NCBI RefSeq assembly: GCF_015330165.1
Contig: NZ_JADDXT010000002.1
Span: forward strand, 2,044,504 to 2,108,503
DNA from: Zobellia roscoffensis
Lineage (GTDB): Bacteria > Bacteroidota > Bacteroidia > Flavobacteriales > Flavobacteriaceae
DNA: 64,000 bases
Direction: 5' to 3'
Position numbers and translations under genes: made by a program. Of the stretch, positions 32,928 to 41,899 are shown one piece after another (position 1 is the stretch's first letter; each line of letters opens with the position of its first letter). The notes beneath the pieces are model-generated. The model was not told the origin of the DNA. It ran no database searches and saw only the letters and a list, made by a program, of their open reading frames with translations.

Positions 32928-32958
32928 CAAATATAATTTCAAATTTGCGATATGCAAA
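32928..32958 (-). promoter_or_regulatory. Promoter of tRNA-Phe
   Basis: The minus strand has TTTG (32958-32955), a 19-base spacer and TATATTTG (32935-32928), a full match to the Bacteroidota consensus. The predicted start is about ten bases before the mature tRNA 5' end. Confidence 0.78.
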
Positions 32959-33011
32959 CAAAATTTGAAAAAAAGATGAAAGTTAGATAACATTTTTTGA
33001 TCTTTGCAACT

Positions 33012-33740
33012 ATGAACCTAGTAATAGATGCTGGTAATACTTGTGTGAAACTTGCGGTGTTTGAGGGAGATACCCTCATATTTCGGCAGAATTCGGACGT
33101 GAAAGATGTGGCTCGAGAATTAAAAGAAATTTGTGACCATTATCCTAAAATAAAGCGCGGAATAATAGCTTCGGTGGGTAATTTGGACCGAAAAGTGATG
33201 TCGGTACTCACAGTTTTCTGCGAAGTTCATGAATTAACACCATCAAGTAAGACCCCTTTTAAAAATTCGTATGCAACGCCTCAAACTTTAGGGGTGGATC
33301 GTATTGCTTTGGCAACAGCGGCATTTTATCGCAACCCAAAAGGGAATAGTTTGGTGATTGATGCCGGTACGTGTGTTACGTATGACATGGTAAATGATTA
33401 TGGAGAGTATTTAGGTGGGGCTATTTCGCCTGGTTTACACATGAGGTACAAGGCGTTGCACGAACAAACTTCAAAATTACCTTTATTGAAACCCAAAGAG
33501 TTTGTAGATTATATTGGAAACTCTACAGAAACAAGTATTCATAGTGGAGTGGTAAATGGTATTTGTCAGGAAATAGACGGTGTAATAGACCAATACAAAT
33601 CTCGTTTTGCAGATTTAACAGTTATTTTAACAGGCGGTGACATGCTATTTTTGTCTAAACGGTTAAAAAATACCATATTTGCGGACTCCAAATTTCTCCT
33701 AGTAGGATTAAATTATCTGTTGGAATACAACAAACGCTAA
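33012..33740 (+). CDS. coaX: Type III pantothenate kinase
   Basis: I chose the ATG at 33012 because MNLVIDAGNTCVKLAVFEG places the first phosphate-binding loop (DAGNTxxK) at the N terminus, as in CoaX. Other motifs are TLGVDRIALATAAF, VIDAGTCVTYDMV and GGAISPGL. It makes 4'-phosphopantothenate, the first step of coenzyme A synthesis. The stop overlaps the next start (TAATG), opening an envelope-gene operon. Confidence 0.93.
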   Translation: MNLVIDAGNTCVKLAVFEGDTLIFRQNSDVKDVARELKEICDHYPKIKRGIIASVGNLDRKVMSVLTVFCEVHELTPSSKTPFKNSYATPQTLGVDRIALATAAFYRNPKGNSLVIDAGTCVTYDMVNDYGEYLGGAISPGLHMRYKALHEQTSKLPLLKPKEFVDYIGNSTETSIHSGVVNGICQEIDGVIDQYKSRFADLTVILTGGDMLFLSKRLKNTIFADSKFLLVGLNYLLEYNKR

Positions 33741-35026
33741 TGATCAGAAAAATAGGTTTTGCGATAATCTGCCTTTTTACAACAGGTATGTACGCTCAAG
33801 ATGGTTCAGTTTCCCCATATTCATATTTCGGTTTAGGAGAGTTAAGAAGCGGTTCTACCGTGGAAAACCAAATGATGGGAGGTATAGGTATGTATGCCGA
33901 TAGTATTCACGTTAACCTTAGAAACCCCGCTGCGTATAGTAAATTGGGTGTTCGGGGACGAGATGATTTTGGTATAACCACATATACAGCAGGACTGTCT
34001 TACAAGCAGACAAGTCTAAAAAGTTTCACAGAGAGTCAAACAACGGCGGTTACCAATCTAGATTATCTTTCTGTAGGGCTAACTGTTAAAGAAGGTCTTG
34101 GGGTTGGTTTTGGTATTATCCCTTATTCTTCTGTAGGCTATAATTTTGAAGATTTAGTTGGGGTTGAAGGTTCTCAGGAAATAAATCAGTATTCCGGTGA
34201 AGGTGGTGTGAACAAGGCTTACGTGTCCGTAGGTTATGAGTTTGCCAAGAATCTTAGCTTGGGAGTTACCTTAAATTATAACTTTGGTAGAATAGAAACC
34301 CTTAAAGTTCAGAGTACAGAAGGTGTGCTGTTGGGGTCTAAAGACGAGAGGGTTTCTAGAATAAACGGTGTCGATTTAAATTATGCCCTTAGTTATACGC
34401 CTGCAATAGATGAAACACATACATTACACACTTCATTACGCATTAATACCCAAGCTAATCTTACCGCAAGAAATACACAGAGAATAGGTTCTTTTATAGG
34501 GAGTCCAACTCAAGAGCGTTTTGTAAATGAAGTAGATTTGCTTTCGCAAGGTAAAGAAGATACAGGTGTAACGATACCAACAACAACAACTTTAGGTATA
34601 GGTTATGGGAAGGACATGCAGTGGTTTTTGGGTGTAGAGTACAGTTTTCAAAAGCTGACTGATTTTTCAAACGATTTTTTAGAAATTGATAATATAGAAT
34701 ATAAAGATGCTAGTACATTGGCATTGGGTGGTTTTTATACCCCAGAAAGAAATTCTTTTGGAAGCTATTTTAAAAGGGTTACTTACAGGGCAGGTTTACG
34801 TTTGGAGAAGACTGGAATGTATGTTAATGAGAAAGACATAAACAATTTTGGCATAACTTTTGGATTGGGTCTACCGTTGGGTAACAACCTCTCTAATCTT
34901 AACTTAGGTTTTGAATACGGAAAAAGAGGGACTACCGCAGCAGATTTAATTGAGGAGAGTTACTTTAAAGTCAACCTAGGATTGTCTTTAAATGACCAGT
35001 GGTTTAAGAAAAGAAAGATAAATTAA
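33740..35026 (+). CDS. Outer-membrane beta-barrel protein, function unknown
   Basis: The 428-residue protein has a signal peptide (MIRKIGFAIICLFTTGMYAQ) followed by SVSPYSYFGLGELRSG. A long alternating strand pattern rich in Gly and Tyr follows. It looks like a FadL/OmpP1-style barrel or another Bacteroidota outer-membrane protein. It is coupled to coaX and lies upstream of a TPR protein and lptC, which hints at envelope assembly. Confidence 0.72.
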   Translation: MIRKIGFAIICLFTTGMYAQDGSVSPYSYFGLGELRSGSTVENQMMGGIGMYADSIHVNLRNPAAYSKLGVRGRDDFGITTYTAGLSYKQTSLKSFTESQTTAVTNLDYLSVGLTVKEGLGVGFGIIPYSSVGYNFEDLVGVEGSQEINQYSGEGGVNKAYVSVGYEFAKNLSLGVTLNYNFGRIETLKVQSTEGVLLGSKDERVSRINGVDLNYALSYTPAIDETHTLHTSLRINTQANLTARNTQRIGSFIGSPTQERFVNEVDLLSQGKEDTGVTIPTTTTLGIGYGKDMQWFLGVEYSFQKLTDFSNDFLEIDNIEYKDASTLALGGFYTPERNSFGSYFKRVTYRAGLRLEKTGMYVNEKDINNFGITFGLGLPLGNNLSNLNLGFEYGKRGTTAADLIEESYFKVNLGLSLNDQWFKKRKIN

Positions 35027-35268
35027 GATTGTGAAATGCTTGAGGTTTTGTTAGGATTTAAACGATAAATTACGAAATGACCGAACTAATTCATAAAAAA
35101 ACATCAAAAAGACATTTTCTAAAATTACCTTAGACCTCTTGCTAAAAAATTAGTACATTACCCCTCCAAAAATTAGAACATAAAAAAATGAGCCATAACA
35201 ACTCTGGGCACTAACCACGATTTTGATTGGCGATTTGTAAATTCAAAAAAACAGGTAAAAACTACAAA
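35027..35268 (+). other. Intergenic spacer before the TPR gene, no clear gene
   Basis: This 242-base AT-rich spacer is the longest in the window. It holds a nine-codon frame (MSHNNSGH, 35188-35214) and a TACCTTAG box one base off TAnnTTTG. I see no terminator or longer ORF. Confidence 0.3.
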
Positions 35269-36642
35269 ATGAAAACGAAACTTTACTTCACGGCGATTAT
35301 GCTTTTAGGGTTTATGGGAGTAAGTAATGCCCAAGCTCAAAATCAAGAATGTATGACCAACTTATCTATATATGTTGAGCATGCAAAAGTTAAAAATTAT
35401 GAGGCGGCATATACACCTTGGAAAATGGTTTACGATAACTGCCCTGATATTAATAGAGCCAATTTTATTTATGGCGAAAAAATATTGGCCGATAAAATTG
35501 AAAAATCGTCCGGTACGGAAAAAGACGGTTATATAAGTGATATGTTAGCTTTGTATGACAACAGTGCCAAATACTTTCCTAAAAAGTATTCTGAGGCGGT
35601 TGTTGGTATAGATAAAGCTTTGTTTTTGTATGATAACAAAATGGCTTCTGATACTGAGTTGTATGATATGCTAGGTTCTGCTTTTGAAAAAGACCGTGCA
35701 CATTTCAAGAACCCAAAAGCGTTATATCTGTATTTTTCAAGTTTAGTAGACTTGCACAAAGAGGGGAAAAAAGATTTGCAAGAGGTTTTTGATGTTTATG
35801 ATAATGTAAACGATAAAATTGAAGAAGAGAATAAAGCGTTAACGGGTGTAATTACAAAATTACTTCCAAAAGATTCTACTGGTACTATAACTTCTAAAGA
35901 GAAAAGAAGCTTAAAAATTGCTACTTCTAACTCTACCTCTTATGGTAAGATTGCAGGTAGTGTAGATTCTAAGCTTGGTGCTTTGGCAGATTGTGATAAC
36001 CTTATTCCTTTATACGAAAAAAGTTTTGAAGAGAAGAAAGGAGATGTTACATGGGTAAAAAGAGCCGTAGGTAGAATGTTTAACAAAGAATGTACTGATG
36101 ATCCTTTGTTTCAGAAATTATTTGAAGCCCAGTTGGCTTTAGATCCTTCTGCTAGTGCATATGTTTACGGAGGTACTTTAAAAATGAAGAATGGAGATTC
36201 TAAAGGAGCTCTTGCAGATTTTGATAAAGCAATGACTTTAGAGACCGATCCATATAAAAAATCTGATATTGCATACAAAGTAGCAGTTATCAATAAGAGA
36301 AAGGGTAGTAAGTCTACTGCTAGAAAATACGCTCAGTTGGCTATCAATTCTAACAAAGCAAATGGTAAAGCTTATTTGTTAATAGCAAACCTTTACGCTA
36401 CAAGTGCCAACGATTGTGGTAGTACGCCTTTTGAAAAAAGAGCTATGTACTGGAAAGCTGCAGATATGGCCCGTCAAGCTGGTCGTGTAGATCCTGCTGT
36501 TAGTAGTGCGGCAAATCAGTCTGCTGCTAGTTACGCAGCAAAAGCGCCTTCTAAAACGGATATTTTCAACTCAGGTATGGCTGGTAAAACAGTAACTTTT
36601 AACTGCTGGGTTGGTGGTAGCATAAAAGTACCGAACTTATAG
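35269..36642 (+). CDS. Secreted TPR-repeat protein
   Basis: I chose the ATG at 35269, which gives the signal peptide MKTKLYFTAIMLLGFMGVSNAQAQ; the longer frame from 35227 adds 14 basic residues. The 457-residue protein has helical repeats, most clearly ASAYVYGGTLKMKNGDSKGALADFDKAMTLE and AYKVAVINKRKGSKSTARKYAQLAI, of TPR type. It has no catalytic motif. It is periplasmic or outer-membrane associated, in line with the neighbouring barrel and LptC. Confidence 0.82.
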   Translation: MKTKLYFTAIMLLGFMGVSNAQAQNQECMTNLSIYVEHAKVKNYEAAYTPWKMVYDNCPDINRANFIYGEKILADKIEKSSGTEKDGYISDMLALYDNSAKYFPKKYSEAVVGIDKALFLYDNKMASDTELYDMLGSAFEKDRAHFKNPKALYLYFSSLVDLHKEGKKDLQEVFDVYDNVNDKIEEENKALTGVITKLLPKDSTGTITSKEKRSLKIATSNSTSYGKIAGSVDSKLGALADCDNLIPLYEKSFEEKKGDVTWVKRAVGRMFNKECTDDPLFQKLFEAQLALDPSASAYVYGGTLKMKNGDSKGALADFDKAMTLETDPYKKSDIAYKVAVINKRKGSKSTARKYAQLAINSNKANGKAYLLIANLYATSANDCGSTPFEKRAMYWKAADMARQAGRVDPAVSSAANQSAASYAAKAPSKTDIFNSGMAGKTVTFNCWVGGSIKVPNL

Positions 36643-36646
36643 AAAG

Positions 36647-37255
36647 ATGATTTCATCTTACCGATATAATCTTAAAAGTATTGCCATGGTGTTTTCCATG
36701 GCAATACTTTTTTTGTCTTGTCAAGACAACTATGAGAGGTCTGGTCAAGAAAAAGTGCCTTTAATTTATCCTATGGGTATTGCTGAAAATTTCACAGCAA
36801 CTTATACAGAGGCTAGAGAAATGCTAGAAAGCGAAGATTCTACCTCAACTAGGGTCATAGCGGTACTAACAAGTCCTTTGAACGAGGATTTTAACAATTT
36901 AGAATTTCCCCATAGAATTTTTCCGGACGGTTTGTTAGTTCATTATTTTAATGAAGGAGGGGAGAAGAGTATCATTAAAGCAGATTATGGTATTATTTAT
37001 TCTGCTACAAATGTGATAGATTTACAGGGTAATGTAGTTATTGAGAGTCACGACGGGAAAAAATTGGAGACCCCCCAATTGTTTTGGGACCAAGATGATA
37101 ATTGGATCTTCACTCAAGAAACGTTTAAATTCACGAATCCTGAAGACGGAACCATAATGGATGGTGAGGGAATGGATTTTAATAGGGATTTAAGTTTCTT
37201 TCATGCTCAAAAAACATATGGTCTTATGACTATAAAAGAAGAATCAGATGATTAA
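36647..37255 (+). CDS. lptC: LPS export protein LptC-like
   Basis: The 202-residue protein has an N-terminal hydrophobic anchor with a lipobox-like cysteine (MAILFLSC) and then an LptC-type beta-jellyroll: IIKADYGIIYSATNVIDLQGNVVIESHDGKKLETPQLFWDQ. This is the family's substrate-channel pattern. It would bridge the inner-membrane Lpt ABC transporter and LptA/LptD. It overlaps the next gene by eight bases. Confidence 0.82.
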   Translation: MISSYRYNLKSIAMVFSMAILFLSCQDNYERSGQEKVPLIYPMGIAENFTATYTEAREMLESEDSTSTRVIAVLTSPLNEDFNNLEFPHRIFPDGLLVHYFNEGGEKSIIKADYGIIYSATNVIDLQGNVVIESHDGKKLETPQLFWDQDDNWIFTQETFKFTNPEDGTIMDGEGMDFNRDLSFFHAQKTYGLMTIKEESDD

Positions 37256-37451
37256 AATATTAAGATATACAGAATATTTATACTTGGCAGTTGCCTTTTT
37301 TTCCTTGTATAGAATTTTTACGGATTGGGGTACGGATAGACAATCAACCTACCTGTTTATTTTCTTTGCTGCAGTTTCTATTGGAATGTTCTTTTTTAGA
37401 AGAAATTATAGGAAGAAATTTGAACAGCGTAAACAAGATAACCAACAATAG
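37248..37451 (+). CDS. Small two-helix membrane protein
   Basis: The 67-residue protein has two hydrophobic helices (about 8-24 and 31-50) and a basic tail (RRNYRKKFEQRKQDNQQ). Its start overlaps the lptC end by eight bases and its stop is two bases before the CNNM gene, so it belongs to this operon. Function unknown. Confidence 0.7.
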   Translation: MIKILRYTEYLYLAVAFFSLYRIFTDWGTDRQSTYLFIFFAAVSIGMFFFRRNYRKKFEQRKQDNQQ

Positions 37452-37453
37452 TT

Positions 37454-38743
37454 GTGGAAACTGCCGTTTTAATTATTGTTTTGTCCCTGCTGTTCTCAGC
37501 ATTTTTTTCTGGGATGGAGATAGCTTTTATTTCCGCCAATAAAATACATATTGAAATAGAAAAAAAGCAAGAAGGTCTTTTGGCTAAGGTGTTAACGCGC
37601 CTTACCAAAAGACCTTCTAAGTTTATTGCCACTATGCTTATAGGTAATAATATTGCTTTGGTTATTTACGGTCTTTTTATGGGAGATCTTTTAATGACGT
37701 GGTTTCAAGGCATTGTTCCTACCAATAATGAGTTTCTGAATCTGGTGCTGGGCGACTTTAGTTTGTTGACTCAAACGGTAATATCTACATTGGTAATTCT
37801 TTTTACGGCTGAGTTTTTGCCAAAAGTTCTTTTTCAGATTTACTCCAATACATTACTAAAATTTTTGGCTGTACCGGCGTATCTGTTTTATATTCTTTTT
37901 TCTGTAATTTCGGACTTTGTTATTTGGGTGTCAGATGCAATTTTAAAAGCTTTCTTTAAAACGGATGGAGATGAAGTGCAATTAGCGTTCAGTAAGATAG
38001 AGCTTGGAGATTATATTACGGAACAAATGGAAACCGTAGAAGAGGAAGATGAGGTAGATTCTGAGATTCAGATTTTTCAGAATGCATTAGAGTTCGCAGC
38101 CGTCAAAGCGCGTGAAGTTATGGTGCCACGTACAGAAATCATGGCCGTAGAACTTTTAGAGACCCCAAAAAACTTAGCAAAACTCTTTACGGATACAGGG
38201 TATTCTAAAATACTAGTCTATGAAGATACCATTGATAATATTATTGGTTATGTGCATTCGTACGAACTTTTTAAAAAGCCTAAGACTATAAAAAGTATTC
38301 TTTTGCCGGTGGAGTTTGTTCCCGAAACCATGTTAATTCAGGATATTCTTAATGTTTTAATCAAAAAACGAAAGAGTATTGCTGTCGTTTTAGACGAGTA
38401 TGGAGGTACTTCCGGTATCATGACCGTAGAAGATATTGTGGAGGAACTCTTTGGAGAGATTGAAGATGAGCATGATAGTACAGATTTAATAGAGGAGCAA
38501 TTAGAGGATAATACGTATAAACTATCTGCTAGGTTAGAGGTTGATTATTTGAACGAGGTATATAAGTTGGAGCTTCCTAAAAGTGAAGAGTATGAGACAC
38601 TTGGGGGGTTAATTGTAAATGAAACAGGCGAAATTCCTGAACAAAATTCAGAAATACAGGTAGAAAATTTCCTGTTTAAAATAATTGAAGTCTCCAATAC
38701 TAAAATAGATTTGGTCTTCTTACAAATCCTTGATAAAGAATAG
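37454..38743 (+). CDS. CNNM/CorC-family transporter (DUF21 plus CBS pair), GTG start
   Basis: The 429-residue protein starts at GTG (37454). It has a DUF21 domain with four hydrophobic stretches (AFFSGMEIAFISANKIHIE early), a CBS pair (VMVPRTEIMAVE and KRKSIAVVLDEYGGTSGIMTVEDIVEELFGEI), and a C-terminal CorC_HlyC domain (LEVDYLNEVYKLELP...YETLGGLI). The family moves or senses Mg/Co ions; hemolysin is an old label. It is not next to the usual gldE neighbours. Confidence 0.85.
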   Translation: METAVLIIVLSLLFSAFFSGMEIAFISANKIHIEIEKKQEGLLAKVLTRLTKRPSKFIATMLIGNNIALVIYGLFMGDLLMTWFQGIVPTNNEFLNLVLGDFSLLTQTVISTLVILFTAEFLPKVLFQIYSNTLLKFLAVPAYLFYILFSVISDFVIWVSDAILKAFFKTDGDEVQLAFSKIELGDYITEQMETVEEEDEVDSEIQIFQNALEFAAVKAREVMVPRTEIMAVELLETPKNLAKLFTDTGYSKILVYEDTIDNIIGYVHSYELFKKPKTIKSILLPVEFVPETMLIQDILNVLIKKRKSIAVVLDEYGGTSGIMTVEDIVEELFGEIEDEHDSTDLIEEQLEDNTYKLSARLEVDYLNEVYKLELPKSEEYETLGGLIVNETGEIPEQNSEIQVENFLFKIIEVSNTKIDLVFLQILDKE

Positions 38744-38810
38744 TTTTTCAATCCTTTATAAATTGGAGGAAAAATGGTAATTTCGCAAACTGATCAAAAA
38801 AAACTAATTA

Positions 38811-40925
38811 ATGGCAATTTTAGAGAATATAAGAAAACGGACAACCGTTCTAATACTAATTATAGGCTTGGCCCTTTTCGCATTTGTAATTTCCGGAGTT
38901 TTTACTAGCGGAGATGTTAACGGTAAAGTAGGCTCTAGTATAGCTGAAATTAATGGAGAGGAAATTTCCATAGATGCGTTTCGTCAAAAAGTAGATATCG
39001 CATCTAGAAATTCTGCCAGTGCATCTACCATGCAAACGGTGAACCAAGTATACGACCAAGAAGTTCGAAATGCGGTTTTAGGACAGCAATTTCAGGATTT
39101 AGGAGTTGACATTGAGCAAGACCAGATTTTGAATTACATAGGTACTATTCCTTCTTATGCTCAGAGCCCACAGTTTCAAAATGAAAGTGGTGTGTTCGAT
39201 CAAAACAAGTTCAGAAATTTTATCGCAGAACTTAAAATGAATAGCCCGGAACAATACAACCTTTGGTTGCAGGATGAGCAGGCTATTATTCAAAGTGCCA
39301 AACAGCAAACCTATTTTAATTTAATTAAAGCGGGTGTTGGGGCTACATTAAAAGAAGGTGAGCTAGATTACAAACTGGCAAACGATAAAATTGATATCAG
39401 GTACGTACGTATCCCTTTTTCTTCTATACCTGACAGTAGTATTTCAGTTTCAAAAAGTGAGATTCAGACCTACATCAACAATCATAAAGAAGATTTTAAG
39501 CAAGAACCGGCTAGAGATATTCAATTTGTATACTTTCAAGAAAAACCTTCCGCTGCAGATGAGACTGCTGTAAAAGATGCCATTACTAAGTTGATGGATG
39601 ATGCGGTTGAGTATAATTCTCAGACGGATAAGAATGATACCATTGCCGGTTTTAAAACGACTGCGGATATGATGGCATTCTTAGACCGTAACTCAGACGT
39701 TAAGTTTGATACTATTTACAAATCTAAAAAGCAATTGTCCGCTAAATTTGCAGATACGTTAATGACGTTGCAAGTAGGTGATGTGTTCGGCCCATATAGA
39801 GATGGAGATTTCTTTAAGGTTTCCAAAATGGTAAACAGAAAGCCAAACGGTTCTGTAAAGGCTAGCCATATTCTTATCGCTTATGAAGGGGCGCAACGTG
39901 CAAACCCAGAAGTAACAAGAACAAAGGAAGAAGCTGAAGCGGAAGCAAAACGTTTGCTGAGAGAAGCAAAGAAGAAAGATGCCAAGTTCGTAGAGTTGGC
40001 ACGTGATAATTCTGACGGTCCTTCTGCACCCAACGGAGGTGATTTGGGGTATTTCCAAGAAGGTAGAATGGTGCCTGCTTTTAACGACTTTGCATTTGAT
40101 AACAAAGTGGGTACGGTAGGTATGGTTGAAACCGACTTTGGTTTTCACATTATCAAAATTGATGACAAGGAAGATATAGTTCAAGTAGCTACTTTAGCCC
40201 GTGAAATAGAGCCTTCAGAAGAAACTACCAATAAATTGTTTACGGATGCTACCAAGTTTGAAATGGAGTCTATTGAGTCGGATAAGGCTTTTTCGGATTT
40301 AGCTAAAGAAAATGAGTATTTGGTTCGTCCTGTCAACAAAATAAAAGCTACAGATGAAAACCTACCAGGTCTATCCGCTCAAAGGAGTATAGTACAGTGG
40401 GCTTTTCAGGAAGAGACAAATGTGGGAGATATCAAGCGTTTTGATTTAACTGGTGGTTATGCAGTAGCGCAAGTGACTAAAACCTATAAAGAGGGTCTTA
40501 TGTCCGTTGAGGATGCTTCTGCACTGGTTCTTCCTAAACTTAGGAAAGAACGTAAGGCAGCGCAGATTATCGCAGCTAATAAAGGTAAATCAATAGATGA
40601 TTTGGCTAAGGACAATAATGTAAGCGCATCTACTGCATCTGCATTAACAGTGAAGTCTCCAACAATTCCAGGAGCCGGTTCTGAACCTGTTGTGGTAGGA
40701 ACAGCTTTTGCAATGAAAGATGGTGCTACTTCTGATCTTATTGAAGGTAATACAGGTGTGTATAAGTTGACGGTTACCAAGAAAACGGAAGCACCTAGGC
40801 TAGATAACTATAGCATGTATGCAACGTCTGTAAAGACTTCTCGTGAAGCACGAGTTAATACGGCAGTTTACGATGCATTAAAAGACGCTTCTGAAATTCA
40901 AGATAAAAGGGCTTCTTTCTATTAA
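38811..40925 (+). CDS. ppiD: PpiD/SurA-like periplasmic peptidyl-prolyl isomerase
   Basis: The 704-residue protein has an N-terminal membrane anchor (TTVLILIIGLALFAFVISGVF), a SurA_N-like chaperone region with AEINGEEISIDAFRQKV, and a parvulin domain at about 345-455. The parvulin domain runs VKASHILIAYEG ... FVELARDNSDGPSAPNGGDLGYFQEGRMVPAFNDFAF ... TDFGFHIIKID. This is PpiD architecture: an inner-membrane-tethered foldase for outer-membrane proteins. It ends the plus-strand envelope operon. Confidence 0.88.
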   Translation: MAILENIRKRTTVLILIIGLALFAFVISGVFTSGDVNGKVGSSIAEINGEEISIDAFRQKVDIASRNSASASTMQTVNQVYDQEVRNAVLGQQFQDLGVDIEQDQILNYIGTIPSYAQSPQFQNESGVFDQNKFRNFIAELKMNSPEQYNLWLQDEQAIIQSAKQQTYFNLIKAGVGATLKEGELDYKLANDKIDIRYVRIPFSSIPDSSISVSKSEIQTYINNHKEDFKQEPARDIQFVYFQEKPSAADETAVKDAITKLMDDAVEYNSQTDKNDTIAGFKTTADMMAFLDRNSDVKFDTIYKSKKQLSAKFADTLMTLQVGDVFGPYRDGDFFKVSKMVNRKPNGSVKASHILIAYEGAQRANPEVTRTKEEAEAEAKRLLREAKKKDAKFVELARDNSDGPSAPNGGDLGYFQEGRMVPAFNDFAFDNKVGTVGMVETDFGFHIIKIDDKEDIVQVATLAREIEPSEETTNKLFTDATKFEMESIESDKAFSDLAKENEYLVRPVNKIKATDENLPGLSAQRSIVQWAFQEETNVGDIKRFDLTGGYAVAQVTKTYKEGLMSVEDASALVLPKLRKERKAAQIIAANKGKSIDDLAKDNNVSASTASALTVKSPTIPGAGSEPVVVGTAFAMKDGATSDLIEGNTGVYKLTVTKKTEAPRLDNYSMYATSVKTSREARVNTAVYDALKDASEIQDKRASFY

Positions 40926-40945
40926 GAAATAGCTTTTCAGGATAT

Positions 40946-40990
40946 AAATAAGCAAAGGGCCTTTCAAAATGAAAGGCCCTTTGCTTATTT
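40946..40990. terminator. Bidirectional 20-bp hairpin terminator overlapping a stop codon
   Basis: AAATAAGCAAAGGGCCTTTC (40946-40965) and its perfect complement (40971-40990) flank the loop AAAAT. The outer arms supply A/T tails for both strands. It serves the foldase gene (plus) and includes the TAA of the GHMP kinase gene (minus, 40985-40987). Confidence 0.88.
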
Positions 40991-41899
40991 AACCATTTTT
41001 GAATAAGGTATAATAGTTGTGTAGCCCTTTTTAGAAAAATACTCAGGGGTATCTTTGTTTCCTGTGGCTAAAATAAAATCTCCGCCCCAAGCACCTAAGC
41101 TTTTTAGGGTTCCGCTATAATCCGGAAAAAGTTGTTGCTTTACGGTTTTAGTTTGTAATATATGGGCTAATAGGGCCTCGTGGCGTTCCATTAAGGTTTG
41201 AAAGGTTTGCAGGTCTTCGCTTTTTGAGATTTCTTCCGTAATTCTCGTAATGCTTTCTATTAGTCTTTCAGAATCGAATTCCATTTTTCGGTATTGAGCA
41301 ATACCTTCACGGCTGTTCTGTTTTTTATCAAGGTGGATAAAAAAGAGATTTTCTTTAAATTTAGGATTGAAATCAACAGGATGGACGGTTGGTATTCTTC
41401 CTTTCACCTGGTAAAATATAGGCATATTGTTTTGGGCACATGCAATGTCATATCCACTGCCAGAAAAAGCATTCCATAAAAGTTGAAAAGCATCTATGTT
41501 TGCCCATTGGGCAATATTGTTTATGAGAGTTGAAGAGGAACCTAGACCCCAATCTTTAGGGAAATCTAGTTTTGTTTCTACTTCAAACCCTTCATCGCCA
41601 GAAAGAAAATTAGGATTCAATTTTTTTGCTTCTCTGAGTAGATTGAAAAGTATAGTGTCTACGGATTCTCCTGAAGTCTCTTTTTTATCCTCTAATACTT
41701 TTTGTATTTCTACAGTGGTGCTGAACCAAGTTTCCCCTTGGTCGTCAAGACTTTTCCAGTTAAGATTTTTGTCCGAAGTGGTTGTGATTTTTAAAGTTTG
41801 ACCGTAGGTTGTGGGCACGGCAAGACCTAAAGCACCGTCTAATATGGCGTATTCTCCCGTAAGAAGAAGTTTTCCGTTACTGTAAAACTCTTTTGTCAT
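40985..41899 (-). CDS. GYDIA-type GHMP kinase (mevalonate pathway)
   Basis: The 304-residue protein starts with SNGKLLLTGEYAILDGALGLAVPT, the GHMP N-terminal motif. The ATP loop is DWGLGSSSTLINNIAQ. The family tag GYDIACAQ follows, and a late GAWGGDFILAT segment is the third GHMP motif. The overlap with the HMG-CoA reductase gene (ATGA) places it in the mevalonate pathway, as mevalonate or phosphomevalonate kinase. Which of the two is not decided by the sequence alone. Confidence 0.85.
   Translation of the reverse strand: MTKEFYSNGKLLLTGEYAILDGALGLAVPTTYGQTLKITTTSDKNLNWKSLDDQGETWFSTTVEIQKVLEDKKETSGESVDTILFNLLREAKKLNPNFLSGDEGFEVETKLDFPKDWGLGSSSTLINNIAQWANIDAFQLLWNAFSGSGYDIACAQNNMPIFYQVKGRIPTVHPVDFNPKFKENLFFIHLDKKQNSREGIAQYRKMEFDSERLIESITRITEEISKSEDLQTFQTLMERHEALLAHILQTKTVKQQLFPDYSGTLKSLGAWGGDFILATGNKDTPEYFSKKGYTTIIPYSKMVK

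Noticed and set aside
32769..32993. 74-codon minus-strand ORF over the tRNA-Phe gene
   Set aside because: It is a by-product of the tRNA, terminator and promoter sequence and has no protein-like features.
37454..38743. CNNM protein as gliding protein GldE
   Set aside because: None of the genes I would expect near gldE (ssb, gldD, mutY) are present, and the CBS/CorC layout is generic.
39759..40184. 141-codon minus-strand ORF
   Set aside because: It is antisense to the parvulin domain of the foldase gene and rich in Phe/Cys/His as expected for a shadow frame.
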